A DNA stretch of 64,000 nt from Nocardioides sp. S5 (GCF_017310035.1 NZ_CP022296.1:3410001-3474000), one strand, 5' to 3'. Positions 40,255 to 48,987 are shown, counted from the first letter of the stretch. The notes: generated from the letters alone by a model not told the origin. Made by a program: numbers and translations.

Positions 40255-41277
40255 TCAGCGGCGGACCTTGGCCGTCCGGGCAGTGCGGACAGTGAGGGAC
40301 TGGTACGACGGCGCCGAGGCAGTGACCCGCACGGTCATCCGCTTGCCGAGGTGCTTCCTCGTCAGCGTGAGTCGCGGCCGGTCCGCGCGCTTGATGAGCC
40401 GGCCGCTGGCGTACCAGGCGTAGTCGAGCCGGCTCGGGGCCGGTGTCCAGATTCCCTTCGTCACCCGGATGGTCCGGCCGACGCGCAGGATGCCTCTGAT
40501 GAGCGGGAGCCGGTGGTTGACGACCGCCGCGACCGGAGGTGCCGGCGGTTCGGTGACGACGCCGCCCAGGAGCGCGCCGATCCCCGTGACGTGGTCACCG
40601 CTGGCGACGACGATCGAGGTCGCGCTCGTGATGTCGCCCTGGTCGTTCCAGGTCTCCGTGGCCCCGGACGCCGGGTCCCGGAACGACAGCGCGTACGTGG
40701 CGGCCGGCAGCGCGGGGATCACGTAGCGCCCGTCACTGTCCGTGGTGTGCTCCTCCATCCAGGCATAGGACCGCGGGGCGTACTGCCACCACACGGAGAC
40801 CGTCCCTTGGTCGACCGGAGTGCCGGCTCCGACGGTGAGCCGTCCCGAGATGCTGCCGCCCGGCTCGAGCTCGGTGTCGGGCAGCGTGTTCACCTCGCCC
40901 TCGGCCACCGGGACCCAGGTCGCGAAGGTGCCCGCGACGACGTTGCGGTGCCACTCGGTGGCGTACGCGGCGTCCTGGTCGCTGAACCGGACCTTGTAGT
41001 AGGCGTCCGGGTCGATCCCGTCCACCTGGTAGGCACCGTCGGCCCCAGTGACGTCCTGCCCGACCACGATCTCCCCGTAGCCCACGTTGTCCCAGACGGT
41101 GACCTCGATGCCCTCGAAGGGCGCCCCGATGTCATCCCTGACCACCCCGGCGATGCTGCCCGGAGGAAGGCCGGAGGCGGTGGGCGCAGGAGCCAGCACG
41201 CCCAGCACGAGTACTGCTCCGGCGAGTGCTGCGGTCAGGCCCGCGGTGGGCCGGGCTGGCAGGCGTAGGGATCCCAT
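40255..41277 (-). CDS. Secreted carboxypeptidase-regulatory-like protein
   Basis: A 340-residue protein. A signal peptide ends near residue 35 (APAPTASG). Two tandem beta-sandwich modules follow: SIAGVVRDDIGAPFEGIEVT with TGADGAYQVDGIDPDAYYKV, and SISGRLTVGAGTPVDQGTVS with SDGRYVIPALPAATYALSF. The C-terminus VGRTIRVTKGIWTPAPSRLD is a further Ig-like unit common in Nocardioides surface proteins. GAGGAA stands 8 bases before the ATG at 41277. It probably decorates the cell surface; the ligand is unknown. Confidence 0.8.
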   Translation of the reverse strand: MGSLRLPARPTAGLTAALAGAVLVLGVLAPAPTASGLPPGSIAGVVRDDIGAPFEGIEVTVWDNVGYGEIVVGQDVTGADGAYQVDGIDPDAYYKVRFSDQDAAYATEWHRNVVAGTFATWVPVAEGEVNTLPDTELEPGGSISGRLTVGAGTPVDQGTVSVWWQYAPRSYAWMEEHTTDSDGRYVIPALPAATYALSFRDPASGATETWNDQGDITSATSIVVASGDHVTGIGALLGGVVTEPPAPPVAAVVNHRLPLIRGILRVGRTIRVTKGIWTPAPSRLDYAWYASGRLIKRADRPRLTLTRKHLGKRMTVRVTASAPSYQSLTVRTARTAKVRR

Positions 41278-41913
41278 GGCGGTCTTCCTCACTGTCCGTG
41301 TGGTTCCAGCCTCGCCGCGGCCCGCATCAGGTGGAAGGAGCGAACGTCGCGTCCGGCAGGGCACAAGGACCCCCCGTGCTGGGCTCACGACTACCTGAGC
41401 ATCGGTGCCTTGTTCATCTTCCTGGGCGTCTTCGCGCAAGCAGTTCTGGCGACCGTCTACGCCGCCACCTGGAACGGCAGACCACTGGAGGTGAGGGACC
41501 GACCTTGCCGCGAGAATGAAGGGCAGCTGTGGAGTCGCTCGGCGTCCTCAGACTGGCGCAGATCATGGATCTTGGTGTCCGTCTTGCGCCCTGGCCAGAG
41601 GTCGCTGGGTGGCCCGAAGCCTCGACGGCTTCACCCTTGGGGCGCATCAGCAACGACACGGGTCATTTTCGGCCGGCTCGATGAGTCACGAGCAGGCAGC
41701 CCTTTTGACCCATTGGTCCCAGAAGCGGGGTACAGCCCGTCATGTTCGCGAGAGCATTCGCACGATCCCGCACAGCGACCGGCGAAGACTGCCAGTCTTG
41801 GCTCTCGACGTAGCTCCATGCGTCGTGAGGCGGAACAAGCCCCGGGGCTCATGGTGTCCGCAACCCTGCTGTCCGCGTCCCGACGATGCTCGCACAAGGA
41901 GTCACGCTCCCCC
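41278..41913. other. 636-bp gene-poor stretch
   Basis: No convincing gene is present. An in-frame extension of the downstream protease runs through it but lacks coding character and ribosome sites. A short segment at 41398-41465 reads like one transmembrane helix (ALFIFLGVFAQAVLATVYAA) and may be a gene remnant. The right end should hold the protease promoter. Confidence 0.5.
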
Positions 41914-43320
41914 ATGCCCCGCCGACCCGCCGTCTTCGGCACCGTTGCCGCAGCCCTCCTCGTCCCGCTCGCCACGATCTCGTCGGCACAGGCCGACGTC
42001 ATCAACGGCTGCGACGTCCACGATGACAACACTTCCCCCGCCTGCCTGGCCTTCAACACCGACGGCTACCCCTGGCTCGACCCGGAGGTGGAGTTCACGT
42101 GGCCGAGCGGCCCGTTCCACTACGGGCAGACCGTCACCGTCACCGCGACGGGTGCCGACCTGCTGCGTCCCGTCACGGTCCCCATCACCCGCTACACCGA
42201 CGATGGCGACAACGAGGTCCAGGTCGCATCGCTCACCGTCGGGCCCGGCTCGCTGGCCGCTTCGACCACCTTCGTCCTCGACGGCGTCGGCGACCTCGAC
42301 TACTCGGTCTGGGTCGACGACTACGACGCCGTGGGCCTCTACGTCTCCGACGACTTCAGCGCCTTCGTCCCGGCTGTCGCGTCCTCCCTGACCTCCGACC
42401 TGCCTCCGGGCCGCGTCGTGAAGGTCGGCGCGAAGGCGACCCCGGCCACCGGCACCGTGACCGGAGGGCCCCGGCCCGTGCACCTCCAGGTGCGCGCCAA
42501 GGACGGCGCCTGGGTCACGGTCGCGGAGACCACCTCGGCCGCCAACGGCGGCTACACCCTGGCCGTCCCCACGTTCTGGGTCGGCAACCACACCTACCGC
42601 GCCCACGCCCCCGCGCACGGGTCCTCGGCCGCCGTCGACGGCACCAGGACCAGCAGCCTGAAGGTCACGCGCACCTACAAGCCGACGGGAACCAAGGCGC
42701 ACAACTTCCTGTTCGGCCGCGGCCCCCGCTGGAACGCTTGCACGCCCATCCGCTACGGCTTCAACACGTCCCGGATGCCGAAGTGGGCCCGATCCGAGGT
42801 CCGCTACGCGCTGCGCGAGGTCTCCGCCGCCACCGGCCTGCGGTTCGCCGACACCGGGTCCACCACCACCCACGTCCCCTGGGCGCGCAAGGAGACCGAC
42901 TTCCCAGAGACCCTCGACCTCGTCTTCGCGTTCTCGACCCCGAAACAGGTCCCGGGCCTCACAGGATCCACCATCGGTCTCGGCGGCGCGGCGTACTCCG
43001 GCAGCGTCGCCTTCGAGGGTGGCGTCACCCTCGACGTGGCCCAGAAGGCGTCCAGGAAGGTCTGGCGCGAGGTCGTGCTCCACGAGATCGGCCACGTCAT
43101 CGGGCTCGGCCACGTCGGCGACAAGCGTCAGGTCATGGCCTCTGGAGCGATCGGCAAGACCCGCTACCAGAAGGGCGACCTGGTCGGACTCGCCGCGCTC
43201 GGCGCCGGAGCAGGCGCCTGCACCGGCGATCCCGACCTGTGGGGCCGCGCCTCCACCCGCACCGCCCCCGACCACCGCCGCAGCACGACCGCCGAGGTCC
43301 GCCGGGTGGTGCTCCCGTAA
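41914..43320 (+). CDS. Secreted metzincin-type zinc protease
   Basis: A 468-residue protein. A signal peptide ends at SSAQA. Two Ig-like segments occupy about residues 45-250 (for example VHLQVRAKDGAWVTVAETTS). The C-terminal protease has the zinc site HEIGHVIGLGH and, 8 residues later, the Met-turn VMASG. This HExxHxxGxxH plus Met pattern is that of matrixin-like metzincins. NACTPIRYGFNTSRMPKWAR is the usual start of such a domain. AAGGAG lies 12 bases before the ATG at 41914. It is the only plus-strand gene between 25 and 48 kb. Confidence 0.85.
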   Translation: MPRRPAVFGTVAAALLVPLATISSAQADVINGCDVHDDNTSPACLAFNTDGYPWLDPEVEFTWPSGPFHYGQTVTVTATGADLLRPVTVPITRYTDDGDNEVQVASLTVGPGSLAASTTFVLDGVGDLDYSVWVDDYDAVGLYVSDDFSAFVPAVASSLTSDLPPGRVVKVGAKATPATGTVTGGPRPVHLQVRAKDGAWVTVAETTSAANGGYTLAVPTFWVGNHTYRAHAPAHGSSAAVDGTRTSSLKVTRTYKPTGTKAHNFLFGRGPRWNACTPIRYGFNTSRMPKWARSEVRYALREVSAATGLRFADTGSTTTHVPWARKETDFPETLDLVFAFSTPKQVPGLTGSTIGLGGAAYSGSVAFEGGVTLDVAQKASRKVWREVVLHEIGHVIGLGHVGDKRQVMASGAIGKTRYQKGDLVGLAALGAGAGACTGDPDLWGRASTRTAPDHRRSTTAEVRRVVLP

Positions 43321-43669
43321 TGCACCCAGCGGTGCGTCAAGGGAGTGTTCGACGCGGACGGCGAGGCGGACCGCACAGCCCGTTCTAGACCGTTTGCTCG
43401 TGACCAACCCTGAGGCCGGTACAGGTCGTGGCAGAGTCCAGCCCAGGACCCGGGAGCGCTCGCGGTTGAGCGCGTAGCTCAGGACCAGGTCGATGGCGTG
43501 CGCGGAGCACCCCTCTTCCAACAGCACCCGGCGGGCTTGGGTGGGCGTGCGGAAAGATGGTCGTCCACACCCCGGCCGTCGCCCTCCCTGCGTCCCTCGC
43601 CTGCTTCATACGTTCCTGCACTCATCAGTGCGGGTTCGCATGACGCAGGATGACCGGATCACCAGCACC
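43321..43669. other. 349-bp gene-free stretch after the protease
   Basis: Short open frames exist on both strands but none has a ribosome site or a recognisable domain. A minus-strand run (SAHAIDLVLSYALNRERSRV at about 43440-43500) looks protein-like but is unassigned and has no start. The stretch separates the plus-strand protease from the 3' end of the minus-strand Tad operon. Confidence 0.5.
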
Positions 43670-44119
43670 TCACCCGCCCGGCACCACGGTCACCGCGGCC
43701 GTGCTGCTGGCCCCGATCCGCGGGCTGGCAGGCGAGCCCGGGATCCGCAGCGGCAGGTCGAGCGGCGCCCGCAGGAGCACCGTGACCGAGCGACCGGCCG
43801 GGTCGACCCGCACGGCCACGTCGATGCCGGGGTACTTCGCCCCCGCCTCGGCTCGGCCGAGGTAGTCGCGGACGGCCGCCTCGACCGCAGCCTCCTGCTG
43901 GAGCAGACGCTGCCCGTCGAGGCCCTGCTCGTAGATGCCGGCCGACCCGAGGTCCGCGCCGTAGAGGGCGGCCCCGTCGGCGAGGTTGTCGAGCCCCTGC
44001 CGCTGGAGGTACGCCGCCGAGGCGTCCACGACGACCACGATGGCCATCACCAGGATGCCGGCGAAGCCGAGGATCAGCATCGTGACCTGACCGGCCTCGT
44101 CGCGCGCCCTCCCCTTCAC
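43670..44119 (-). CDS. TadG-like pilus assembly protein
   Basis: A 149-residue protein. It begins with a charged stretch and EAGQVTMLILGFAGILVMAI then VVVVDASAAYLQRQGLDNLA, the TadE/TadG-type N-terminal membrane helix followed by an Asp-Ala-Ala turn. The remaining residues are extracytoplasmic. The GTG at 44119 overlaps the previous stop by four bases. It is the last gene of the Tad operon and should be a minor pilin or anchor of the Flp pilus. Confidence 0.82.
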   Translation of the reverse strand: MKGRARDEAGQVTMLILGFAGILVMAIVVVVDASAAYLQRQGLDNLADGAALYGADLGSAGIYEQGLDGQRLLQQEAAVEAAVRDYLGRAEAGAKYPGIDVAVRVDPAGRSVTVLLRAPLDLPLRIPGSPASPRIGASSTAAVTVVPGG

Positions 44120-44583
44120 GGGCCGAGCTCCTCGTCGTCGTCCGGCGCGCTCACCACGTACTGGCCGATGGGCACCGTGTGCGTGGCGTCGAGAGAGAAG
44201 CTGGGTGCGCCCTCCGCGTCGAAGATCGCCGGGAAGAACGGGAGGTCCACACCGGAGTCGACCCGCACGGTGATGACCGCCGTGCCGGCGTGGCAGCTCC
44301 CGGTCGGCGACTCGCACGTGACCTGGACGCGAGCCCGCTGGCCGGGAGCGCCCTGGTCGGCAAGGACCTGCTGCACCACCGCCTCGGCCCGCGCCTGGCC
44401 GGTCGCGTCGTCGGGCGCGAGGGCGTACGCCCGTCCGGCCGCACGCGCGGCCGCGGTCGTGGCGAACGCGCCCTGCTGCACCTCGAAGACCGACAGGATG
44501 ATCCACATCAGCGGGACGATCAGGATGATCGCGAGCCAGCTGAACTCGACGAGCGCGGAGCCGGAGTCGTCGCGGCGCCTCAC
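44116..44583 (-). CDS. TadE-like minor pilin protein
   Basis: A 155-residue protein. The N-terminus RRRDDSGSALVEFSWLAIIL is the TadE pattern: a short basic lead, Gly/Ser, Glu five residues into the hydrophobic helix. After it comes a 110-residue outer domain with one Cys pair (VTCESPTGSCHAG). Four-base overlaps on both sides show tight coupling with the neighbouring tad genes. Confidence 0.88.
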   Translation of the reverse strand: MRRRDDSGSALVEFSWLAIILIVPLMWIILSVFEVQQGAFATTAAARAAGRAYALAPDDATGQARAEAVVQQVLADQGAPGQRARVQVTCESPTGSCHAGTAVITVRVDSGVDLPFFPAIFDAEGAPSFSLDATHTVPIGQYVVSAPDDDEELGP

Positions 44584-44981
44584 GGCTGCACCGCGGCCTG
44601 CTCGGCGATGGCGTGGCCCTCGACGCGGACACGGATCCCGGCTTCCCCCAGTCCGAGGACGGCGACCTTCGCCTCGATGACCGCCTCGTAGCCCGGGGCG
44701 CCACCGACCAGGGCAGGTCGCACACTGACCGAGCGGGAGAACTCCTCGGAGAGCGCGCCGTCGACCAGCTCCTGCACCTTGGCCGCGCCGGCGGGCGCCG
44801 ACGACCCCGCGACTGCTGCGTGGCGCGCCCCCTCGGCCGCAGCCGAGGCGAGGGTGTTGCGCACGTGCAGCACCAGCGCGAGCTGGAGGATGCCGAGGAC
44901 CAGCGGCAGCAGGACCAGCAGGACGAGGACGAAGTCCACGACCGCCGCCCCGCGCTCCCCGGTCCGGGCGCGAGCCGACAC
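44580..44981 (-). CDS. TadE-like minor pilin protein
   Basis: A 133-residue protein. RARTGERGAAVVDFVLVLLV is a TadE-like prepilin-type helix in which Asp replaces the usual Glu of the VEF motif. HVRNTLASAAAEGARHAAVA follows, which is characteristic of actinobacterial TadE proteins. It overlaps the next gene by four bases and follows the small pilin-like gene by 9 bp. Confidence 0.88.
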   Translation of the reverse strand: MSARARTGERGAAVVDFVLVLLVLLPLVLGILQLALVLHVRNTLASAAAEGARHAAVAGSSAPAGAAKVQELVDGALSEEFSRSVSVRPALVGGAPGYEAVIEAKVAVLGLGEAGIRVRVEGHAIAEQAAVQP

Positions 44982-44990
44982 GGGTCCGGC

Positions 44991-45188
44991 CTAGCCCTGC
45001 ACCATCGAGAAGGCCTGGCGCAGCAGCCGCATGAGCTCGTCACTCACGAACGGCGTCAGCGCGGCGACCACGATGGCGGTCATCAGGGTGACCATCACCC
45101 AGCCGGGGACGTCGCCCCGGTCGTCGCGTGGTCGGTCGGGCGCCGGGAGGGCGATCTGGAGGAGGAGTCCCGAGATGAAGTGGTGCAT
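44991..45188 (-). CDS. Small Flp-pilin-like protein
   Basis: A 65-residue protein between tadC and the first TadE gene, the normal place of the major pilin in actinobacterial Tad loci. A polar lead DRPRDDRGDVPG precedes one hydrophobic helix WVMVTLMTAIVVAALTPFVS and an amphipathic tail. The Gly before the helix could be the prepilin peptidase site. The Glu found at position 5 of classical Flp pilins is missing, so its identity as the major pilin is uncertain. Confidence 0.6.
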   Translation of the reverse strand: MHHFISGLLLQIALPAPDRPRDDRGDVPGWVMVTLMTAIVVAALTPFVSDELMRLLRQAFSMVQG

Positions 45189-45240
45189 GTCGTGTCCTTC
45201 CGTGGTGCGACAGGTCGGCGGTGAAGAAGAGTCGGCGGGG

Positions 45241-46182
45241 TCAGGGCGTGGTGAGGCGCAGGCCCAGCACGCCGGGGTAGAAGGCGAACAGGATGGTCAC
45301 CGGGAGCACGAAGAAGACGACGGGCGCCATCATCGCGATCTCCTTGCGCGCGGCGGTCTCGATCAGCAGTCGGCGTCCGGCCTCGCGTACGTCGGCGGCC
45401 TGGGCGTGCAGCACGTCGGCCAGTGGTGTGCCGCGCTCCATCGCGACAGTGATGCCGGTGGCGAAGCGCGCCACGATCGGCAGACCTGTGGAGCGAGCGA
45501 GGGACTCGAAGGCCTGGCCGACCGGCTCACCGGTGCGGATCCGCGCCAGCACCTGGGCCAGATCCTCCGACAGCGCGCCGTGGCTGCGGCGTACGACCCG
45601 GTCGAGCGCGGCGACCGGGCTCTCGCCCGCCGCGACCGAGAGCGCAAGCAGCTCGGCGACGGTGGGGAACTCGGTGAGCACCTGGCGCTCGCGGTTCTTC
45701 ACCTGGGTGCTGAGCCGGTTGTCGCGCAGGAAGACACCGCAGACGAAGCCGAGGAGGCAGAACACCACCGCGGACCCGACGCCGCCGACACCTCCCAGAG
45801 CCCGGAGCAGCGCGATCGCGGCGGCTGCGCCGAAGCCGACCAGACCCCACACCACCTGCTCGATGCGGAAGTCCTGCACGGTCCGGTCGAGCCCGGCGCG
45901 CTGCAGGCGACGGCGTACGGAACTGCTGCCACCGAGGACGCGCTCGACGAGGTCGGCGGCCGAACGCAGCACGGGTCCGAAGATCCCGGCGGCGGCCGAT
46001 GTCGGGCTGCTGGGCGCTGGGTGGAGCGCCCGCGGCTGGTCGCGGAGCGGGACGTCACGGAGGTAGGGCATAACCCGCACGTCGAGCTGCGGACGGCGCA
46101 GCACCATCACCCGGAGCACGACCATGAGCAGGCCGACCGCGGCGACGCCGCCGAGCGCTCCGCCCCAGATCGCGGTGCTCAC
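45241..46182 (-). CDS. tadC: TadC-like type II secretion F-domain protein
   Basis: A 313-residue membrane protein. The T2SSF domain includes LTEFPTVAELLALSVAAGES, VVRRSHGALSEDLAQVLARI and the ending RKEIAMMAPVVFFVLPVTIL. It forms the inner-membrane platform together with TadB. The GTG at 46182 overlaps the tadB stop by 4 bases (GTGA). An in-frame extension upstream lies over tadB and is not real. Confidence 0.9.
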   Translation of the reverse strand: MSTAIWGGALGGVAAVGLLMVVLRVMVLRRPQLDVRVMPYLRDVPLRDQPRALHPAPSSPTSAAAGIFGPVLRSAADLVERVLGGSSSVRRRLQRAGLDRTVQDFRIEQVVWGLVGFGAAAAIALLRALGGVGGVGSAVVFCLLGFVCGVFLRDNRLSTQVKNRERQVLTEFPTVAELLALSVAAGESPVAALDRVVRRSHGALSEDLAQVLARIRTGEPVGQAFESLARSTGLPIVARFATGITVAMERGTPLADVLHAQAADVREAGRRLLIETAARKEIAMMAPVVFFVLPVTILFAFYPGVLGLRLTTP

Positions 46183-47033
46183 GACAGGATCCGCTTCTCG
46201 ACCGGGAGCCGGCCGATGCGCATCATCGCGGTGTAGGCGAGCACGCAGACCCCTGCTCCGATCCCGAGGACGATCACGCCGCCGGGCGACGCGTACTGCC
46301 GGATGGCCGTGGTCTGGAACGACATCAGCAGCAGCACGATCCAGGGCGCCGAGACCGCGAGGCGGGCGCCGTTGACCGTCCACGCCTGACGCGACTCGAG
46401 CTCCGAGCGCGTGCGGGCGTCGTCGCGCAGGAAGCCCGAGAGGTTGCGCAGCAGGCGGCCGAGGTCGCCGCCACCCACCTCGCGGGCGAGCCGCAGGCCC
46501 TCGATCACCCTGTCCCCGACGGGGTCGGCGAGGCGGTCCTTGAGCCGGTCGAGGCACTCGCCGAAGCGGCCGGTGACCTGGTAGTCGAGGGCGAAGCGGG
46601 CGAAGTCGGCGCGCAGCGCCTCGGGGCCGGTGGTGCCGAGCGCGGCGACGGCGTCGGGCAGGGACAGCCCCGCGCGTACGGCGCTGGCGAGGTTGTCGAC
46701 CGCCTCGGGCCACACCTCGGCGAAGTCGCGCAGTCGCCGGGCAGCCCGCTGGCGCAGGACCGCGATCGGCAGGTAGGCCGCCATCGCGGCGAAGACGACG
46801 GCCACCGGAGCGGTGCGGGAGACGGCCTGCACCAGCACGAAGGCGACCACGAAGAGGACGGCGCACAGCGACAGCACGCTCGCGGAGGTGACGTCTCCCA
46901 GACCCGCCCGGCCGAGCAGCCTCCCCAGCGCCGTCGACGTGGGCGTCGGGGTGCGCGGCTGGCGCGGCAGCGCGAAGGCCGACCAGACCAGCAGCAGCCC
47001 CACGCCCACGCCGAGTCCGACCAGCGCGCCCAT
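46179..47033 (-). CDS. tadB: TadB-like type II secretion F-domain protein
   Basis: A 284-residue protein with hydrophobic segments at the N-terminus, at about 60-95 and at the C-terminus. The T2SSF core reads EAVDNLASAVRAGLSLPDAV and AREVGGGDLGRLLRNLSGFL. It is the second platform protein of the Tad pilus. It starts at the last base of the tadA stop codon (shared base 47033). Confidence 0.92.
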   Translation of the reverse strand: MGALVGLGVGVGLLLVWSAFALPRQPRTPTPTSTALGRLLGRAGLGDVTSASVLSLCAVLFVVAFVLVQAVSRTAPVAVVFAAMAAYLPIAVLRQRAARRLRDFAEVWPEAVDNLASAVRAGLSLPDAVAALGTTGPEALRADFARFALDYQVTGRFGECLDRLKDRLADPVGDRVIEGLRLAREVGGGDLGRLLRNLSGFLRDDARTRSELESRQAWTVNGARLAVSAPWIVLLLMSFQTTAIRQYASPGGVIVLGIGAGVCVLAYTAMMRIGRLPVEKRILS

Positions 47034-47815
47034 CAGTGCTCCCCGGCCGTGCTCGTCAGGACCTGGTGGATGTCGATGCCCACGCGCTCGTAGCGCTCGA
47101 CCTTCGGGGGCACTCCCCCGGTGCGACGCAGCTCAGCGCCGTCGCGCACGAAGACCGGCTCCACCTCGATGACGTCCGCCTCGACGCGGCCCGGGACGGC
47201 CACGACCTCGTTGACACGGCGTACGCCGTCGGCGCCGAGACCGAGGTGGACGACGAGGTCCACCGAGCTCGCCACCGTCGGCACGACAAAGCGCGCCGAG
47301 ATGTTGTCGCCGGCGAGCAGCGGCAGCGTGCACATCTTCACCAGCGCCTCGCGCGCACTGTTGGCGTGGAGGGTGCACATGCCCGGCAGCCCGGAGTTGA
47401 GCGCCAGCAGGAGGTCGAGGCACTCCGCGGCACGCACCTCCCCGACCAGGATCCGGCTCGGCCGCATCCGGAGCGCCTCCTTGACCAGGTCGCGCAGCAC
47501 GATCGCGCCGGTCTGCTCGAGGCCTGCCTGGCGGGTCTGCATGGCGACCCAGTCGGGGTGGTTGAAGCGGAGCTCGAAGACCTCCTCGGCACTGATGACC
47601 CGCTCGCCGCCCGGCACGGCCGCGGCGAGGCAGTTGAGCATCGTGGTCTTGCCGGCCTGGGTGCCTCCGGCGACGAGGATGTTCATCCCCGCCCGCACCG
47701 ACGCCTCGAGGAACGCCGCCGCCTGCGGCGTGAGGCTGCCCAGCGCCACGAGATCGGACAGGCGGTGCGCGCGGAGGAGGAACTTGCGGATGTTGACCGC
47801 AGTGAGTAAAACCAC
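47033..47815 (-). pseudogene. tadA: TadA/CpaF secretion ATPase, N-terminally truncated
   Basis: 260 residues are readable: Walker A GGTQAGKTTML near residue 50, the Asp box region, Walker B SRILVGEVRAAECLDLLL and the C-terminus to HQVLTSTAGEH. Complete CpaF/TadA ATPases have about 400-450 residues. The part before VNIRKFLLRAHRL, including the N-terminal domain, is missing. The five residues before TAVNIRKF come from foreign sequence. No tadZ or cpaB gene lies upstream. The locus was cut at about 47,806 and the protein is unlikely to work. Confidence 0.85.
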
Positions 47816-47887
47816 GCAGGTTGACCTGCAAAGATGTGACGGGGCGATCTAAAAGGCCCTCGGGGTGGGAGGCGCCCGCAAGGTCAG

Positions 47888-48097
47888 CTATGTACTGTGC
47901 CAAGCCGTGATGATCTCTTGGCACTTTTTCTCTTGATACTCGTCCTCTGGGAGGTGAAGGCGCGGTGCCCTTGAGCCAGGCACGGACGATTCCTGGTCCT
48001 CGAACGTGAGTGTGCCGCCGTACTGCTCCAACTGATGGAGCAAGGGCGCCAACCCGCGGTTACAGTTAGGCTCCGGTTCGAACTTCTCGATCACCAT
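47888..48097 (-). CDS. Small unknown protein at the island edge
   Basis: A 69-residue acidic protein with the ATG at 48097 and a GAGAGA ribosome site. It contains two Cys (EPNCNRGL and KKCQEI) and no recognisable domain. Base composition is visibly lower in GC than the tad genes next to it, which suggests recent arrival. It is the first ORF beyond the broken tadA, on the same strand. Confidence 0.5.
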   Translation of the reverse strand: MVIEKFEPEPNCNRGLAPLLHQLEQYGGTLTFEDQESSVPGSRAPRLHLPEDEYQEKKCQEIITAWHST

Positions 48098-48140
48098 GGT
48101 CGTGGTCTCTCGTTCAGACGACAGGAAATCCCGAGAGTTT

Positions 48141-48188
48141 GTGCGGCCCCGTCGAGGGGTTGGGGGGAATATCTCGTCGAGGCCGCAC
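48141..48188. promoter_or_regulatory. Hairpin upstream of the small unknown gene
   Basis: GTGCGGCC (48141-48148) and GGCCGCAC (48181-48188) are exact inverted arms. Inside, CGTCGAG is repeated directly. The structure lies 44 bp before the ATG at 48097, so it would fold in the leader of that gene or bind a regulator. Confidence 0.4.
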
Positions 48189-48286
48189 GGCACACGACAA
48201 GCCCTAACCGACCTAAGGGGGGCGTCGTCCGGCACAGACTGCAGCTGCCAATCTTTGACGCTAGCGGCTACTGCTCGGTCACATAA

Positions 48287-48302
48287 CGTGACCTAGATCA
48301 CA
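48287..48302. promoter_or_regulatory. Crp-type binding site
   Basis: CGTGACCTAGATCACA contains the perfect dyad GTGA-6-TCAC (48288-48301) and agrees with the mycobacterial Crp consensus GTGAnnTnnnTCACA. A second dyad, TCAC-ATAAC-GTGA (48279-48291), shares its left arm. It sits between the divergent small unknown gene and the truncated sigma factor gene. Confidence 0.6.
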
Positions 48303-48453
48303 CTGGAGCGCGTAGTTGATTACGACTCAGTTCACCAGCACAGGATTCCTGCGCCAAGGTCGGCTCGCGTTGAGCGACGTCCGCTCTGCAGACCGCCCAG
48401 GTGGGCTCGATGCTCATCTTCGCCGAGTCCGTTGTGCAGCCATAGGAGAGTCA

Positions 48454-48987
48454 GTGACGACCGCAACACAATCGATCACGGCGGCGGACCACGCGTGGTT
48501 CTCCGGCGAGGTCCGCGCGCTGCTGCCGTCGCTGTACGGCGCGGCGGTGCGCCTGTGCCACGACCGTTGCAATGCTGAAGACTTGGTCGCCGAGGCGCTG
48601 GCGAAGGCTTGGCAGAAGTTGCCGACGCTGGCTGACCGGCAGGCCTTCCCCGCATGGCTGTTGCGCATTCTCACCCATATGATTCAGCACCGCGCGGCGA
48701 AGTCGCGCCCCGAGGTGGAGAGCCTGAGAGGAGACGCCGGTGACTTCTCCCTGTTCGAGCGGCTCCATCAGCCGATCCTGCTGTGGTGGGGAAACCCTGA
48801 GCAGGTCATCTCGGCGATGTCGACCAGGATGACGACGGTCCGGAACGGCTCGGCGAGCGCATCGATGGCTGCTGCGAGGTCGCGGCGGAGCAGACCGTCG
48901 AGAAACTCCTATGCCGAGGTGGCTCATGCGACCCCGGTATACTCTTGCACGTGGCAAGTAGGTACGTCCGCGGGGCGACGGGGTTGA
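48454..48987 (+). pseudogene. ECF sigma factor truncated after region 2
   Basis: The GTG at 48454 has GGAGAG 4 bases before it. Residues 8-95 are a sigma-70 region 2 (LLPSLYGAAVRLCHDRCNAE, DLVAEALAKAWQKLPTLADR, FPAWLLRILTHMIQHRAAK). After SLFERLHQPILLWWGNPEQV the frame loses all similarity; no region 4 HTH is found in any frame before the next gene. It is a 3'-truncated gene fused to unrelated sequence. Its end overlaps the tandem TetR gene. Confidence 0.65.

Noticed and set aside
43385..43621. Minus-strand frame between the protease and the Tad operon
   Set aside because: No ribosome site or domain. Arg/Pro-rich composition suggests a GC-driven chance frame.
47888..48097. Small ORF as a peptide-antibiotic precursor
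   Set aside because: No modification enzymes, transporter or leader/core pattern are nearby. It is kept only as an unknown small gene.
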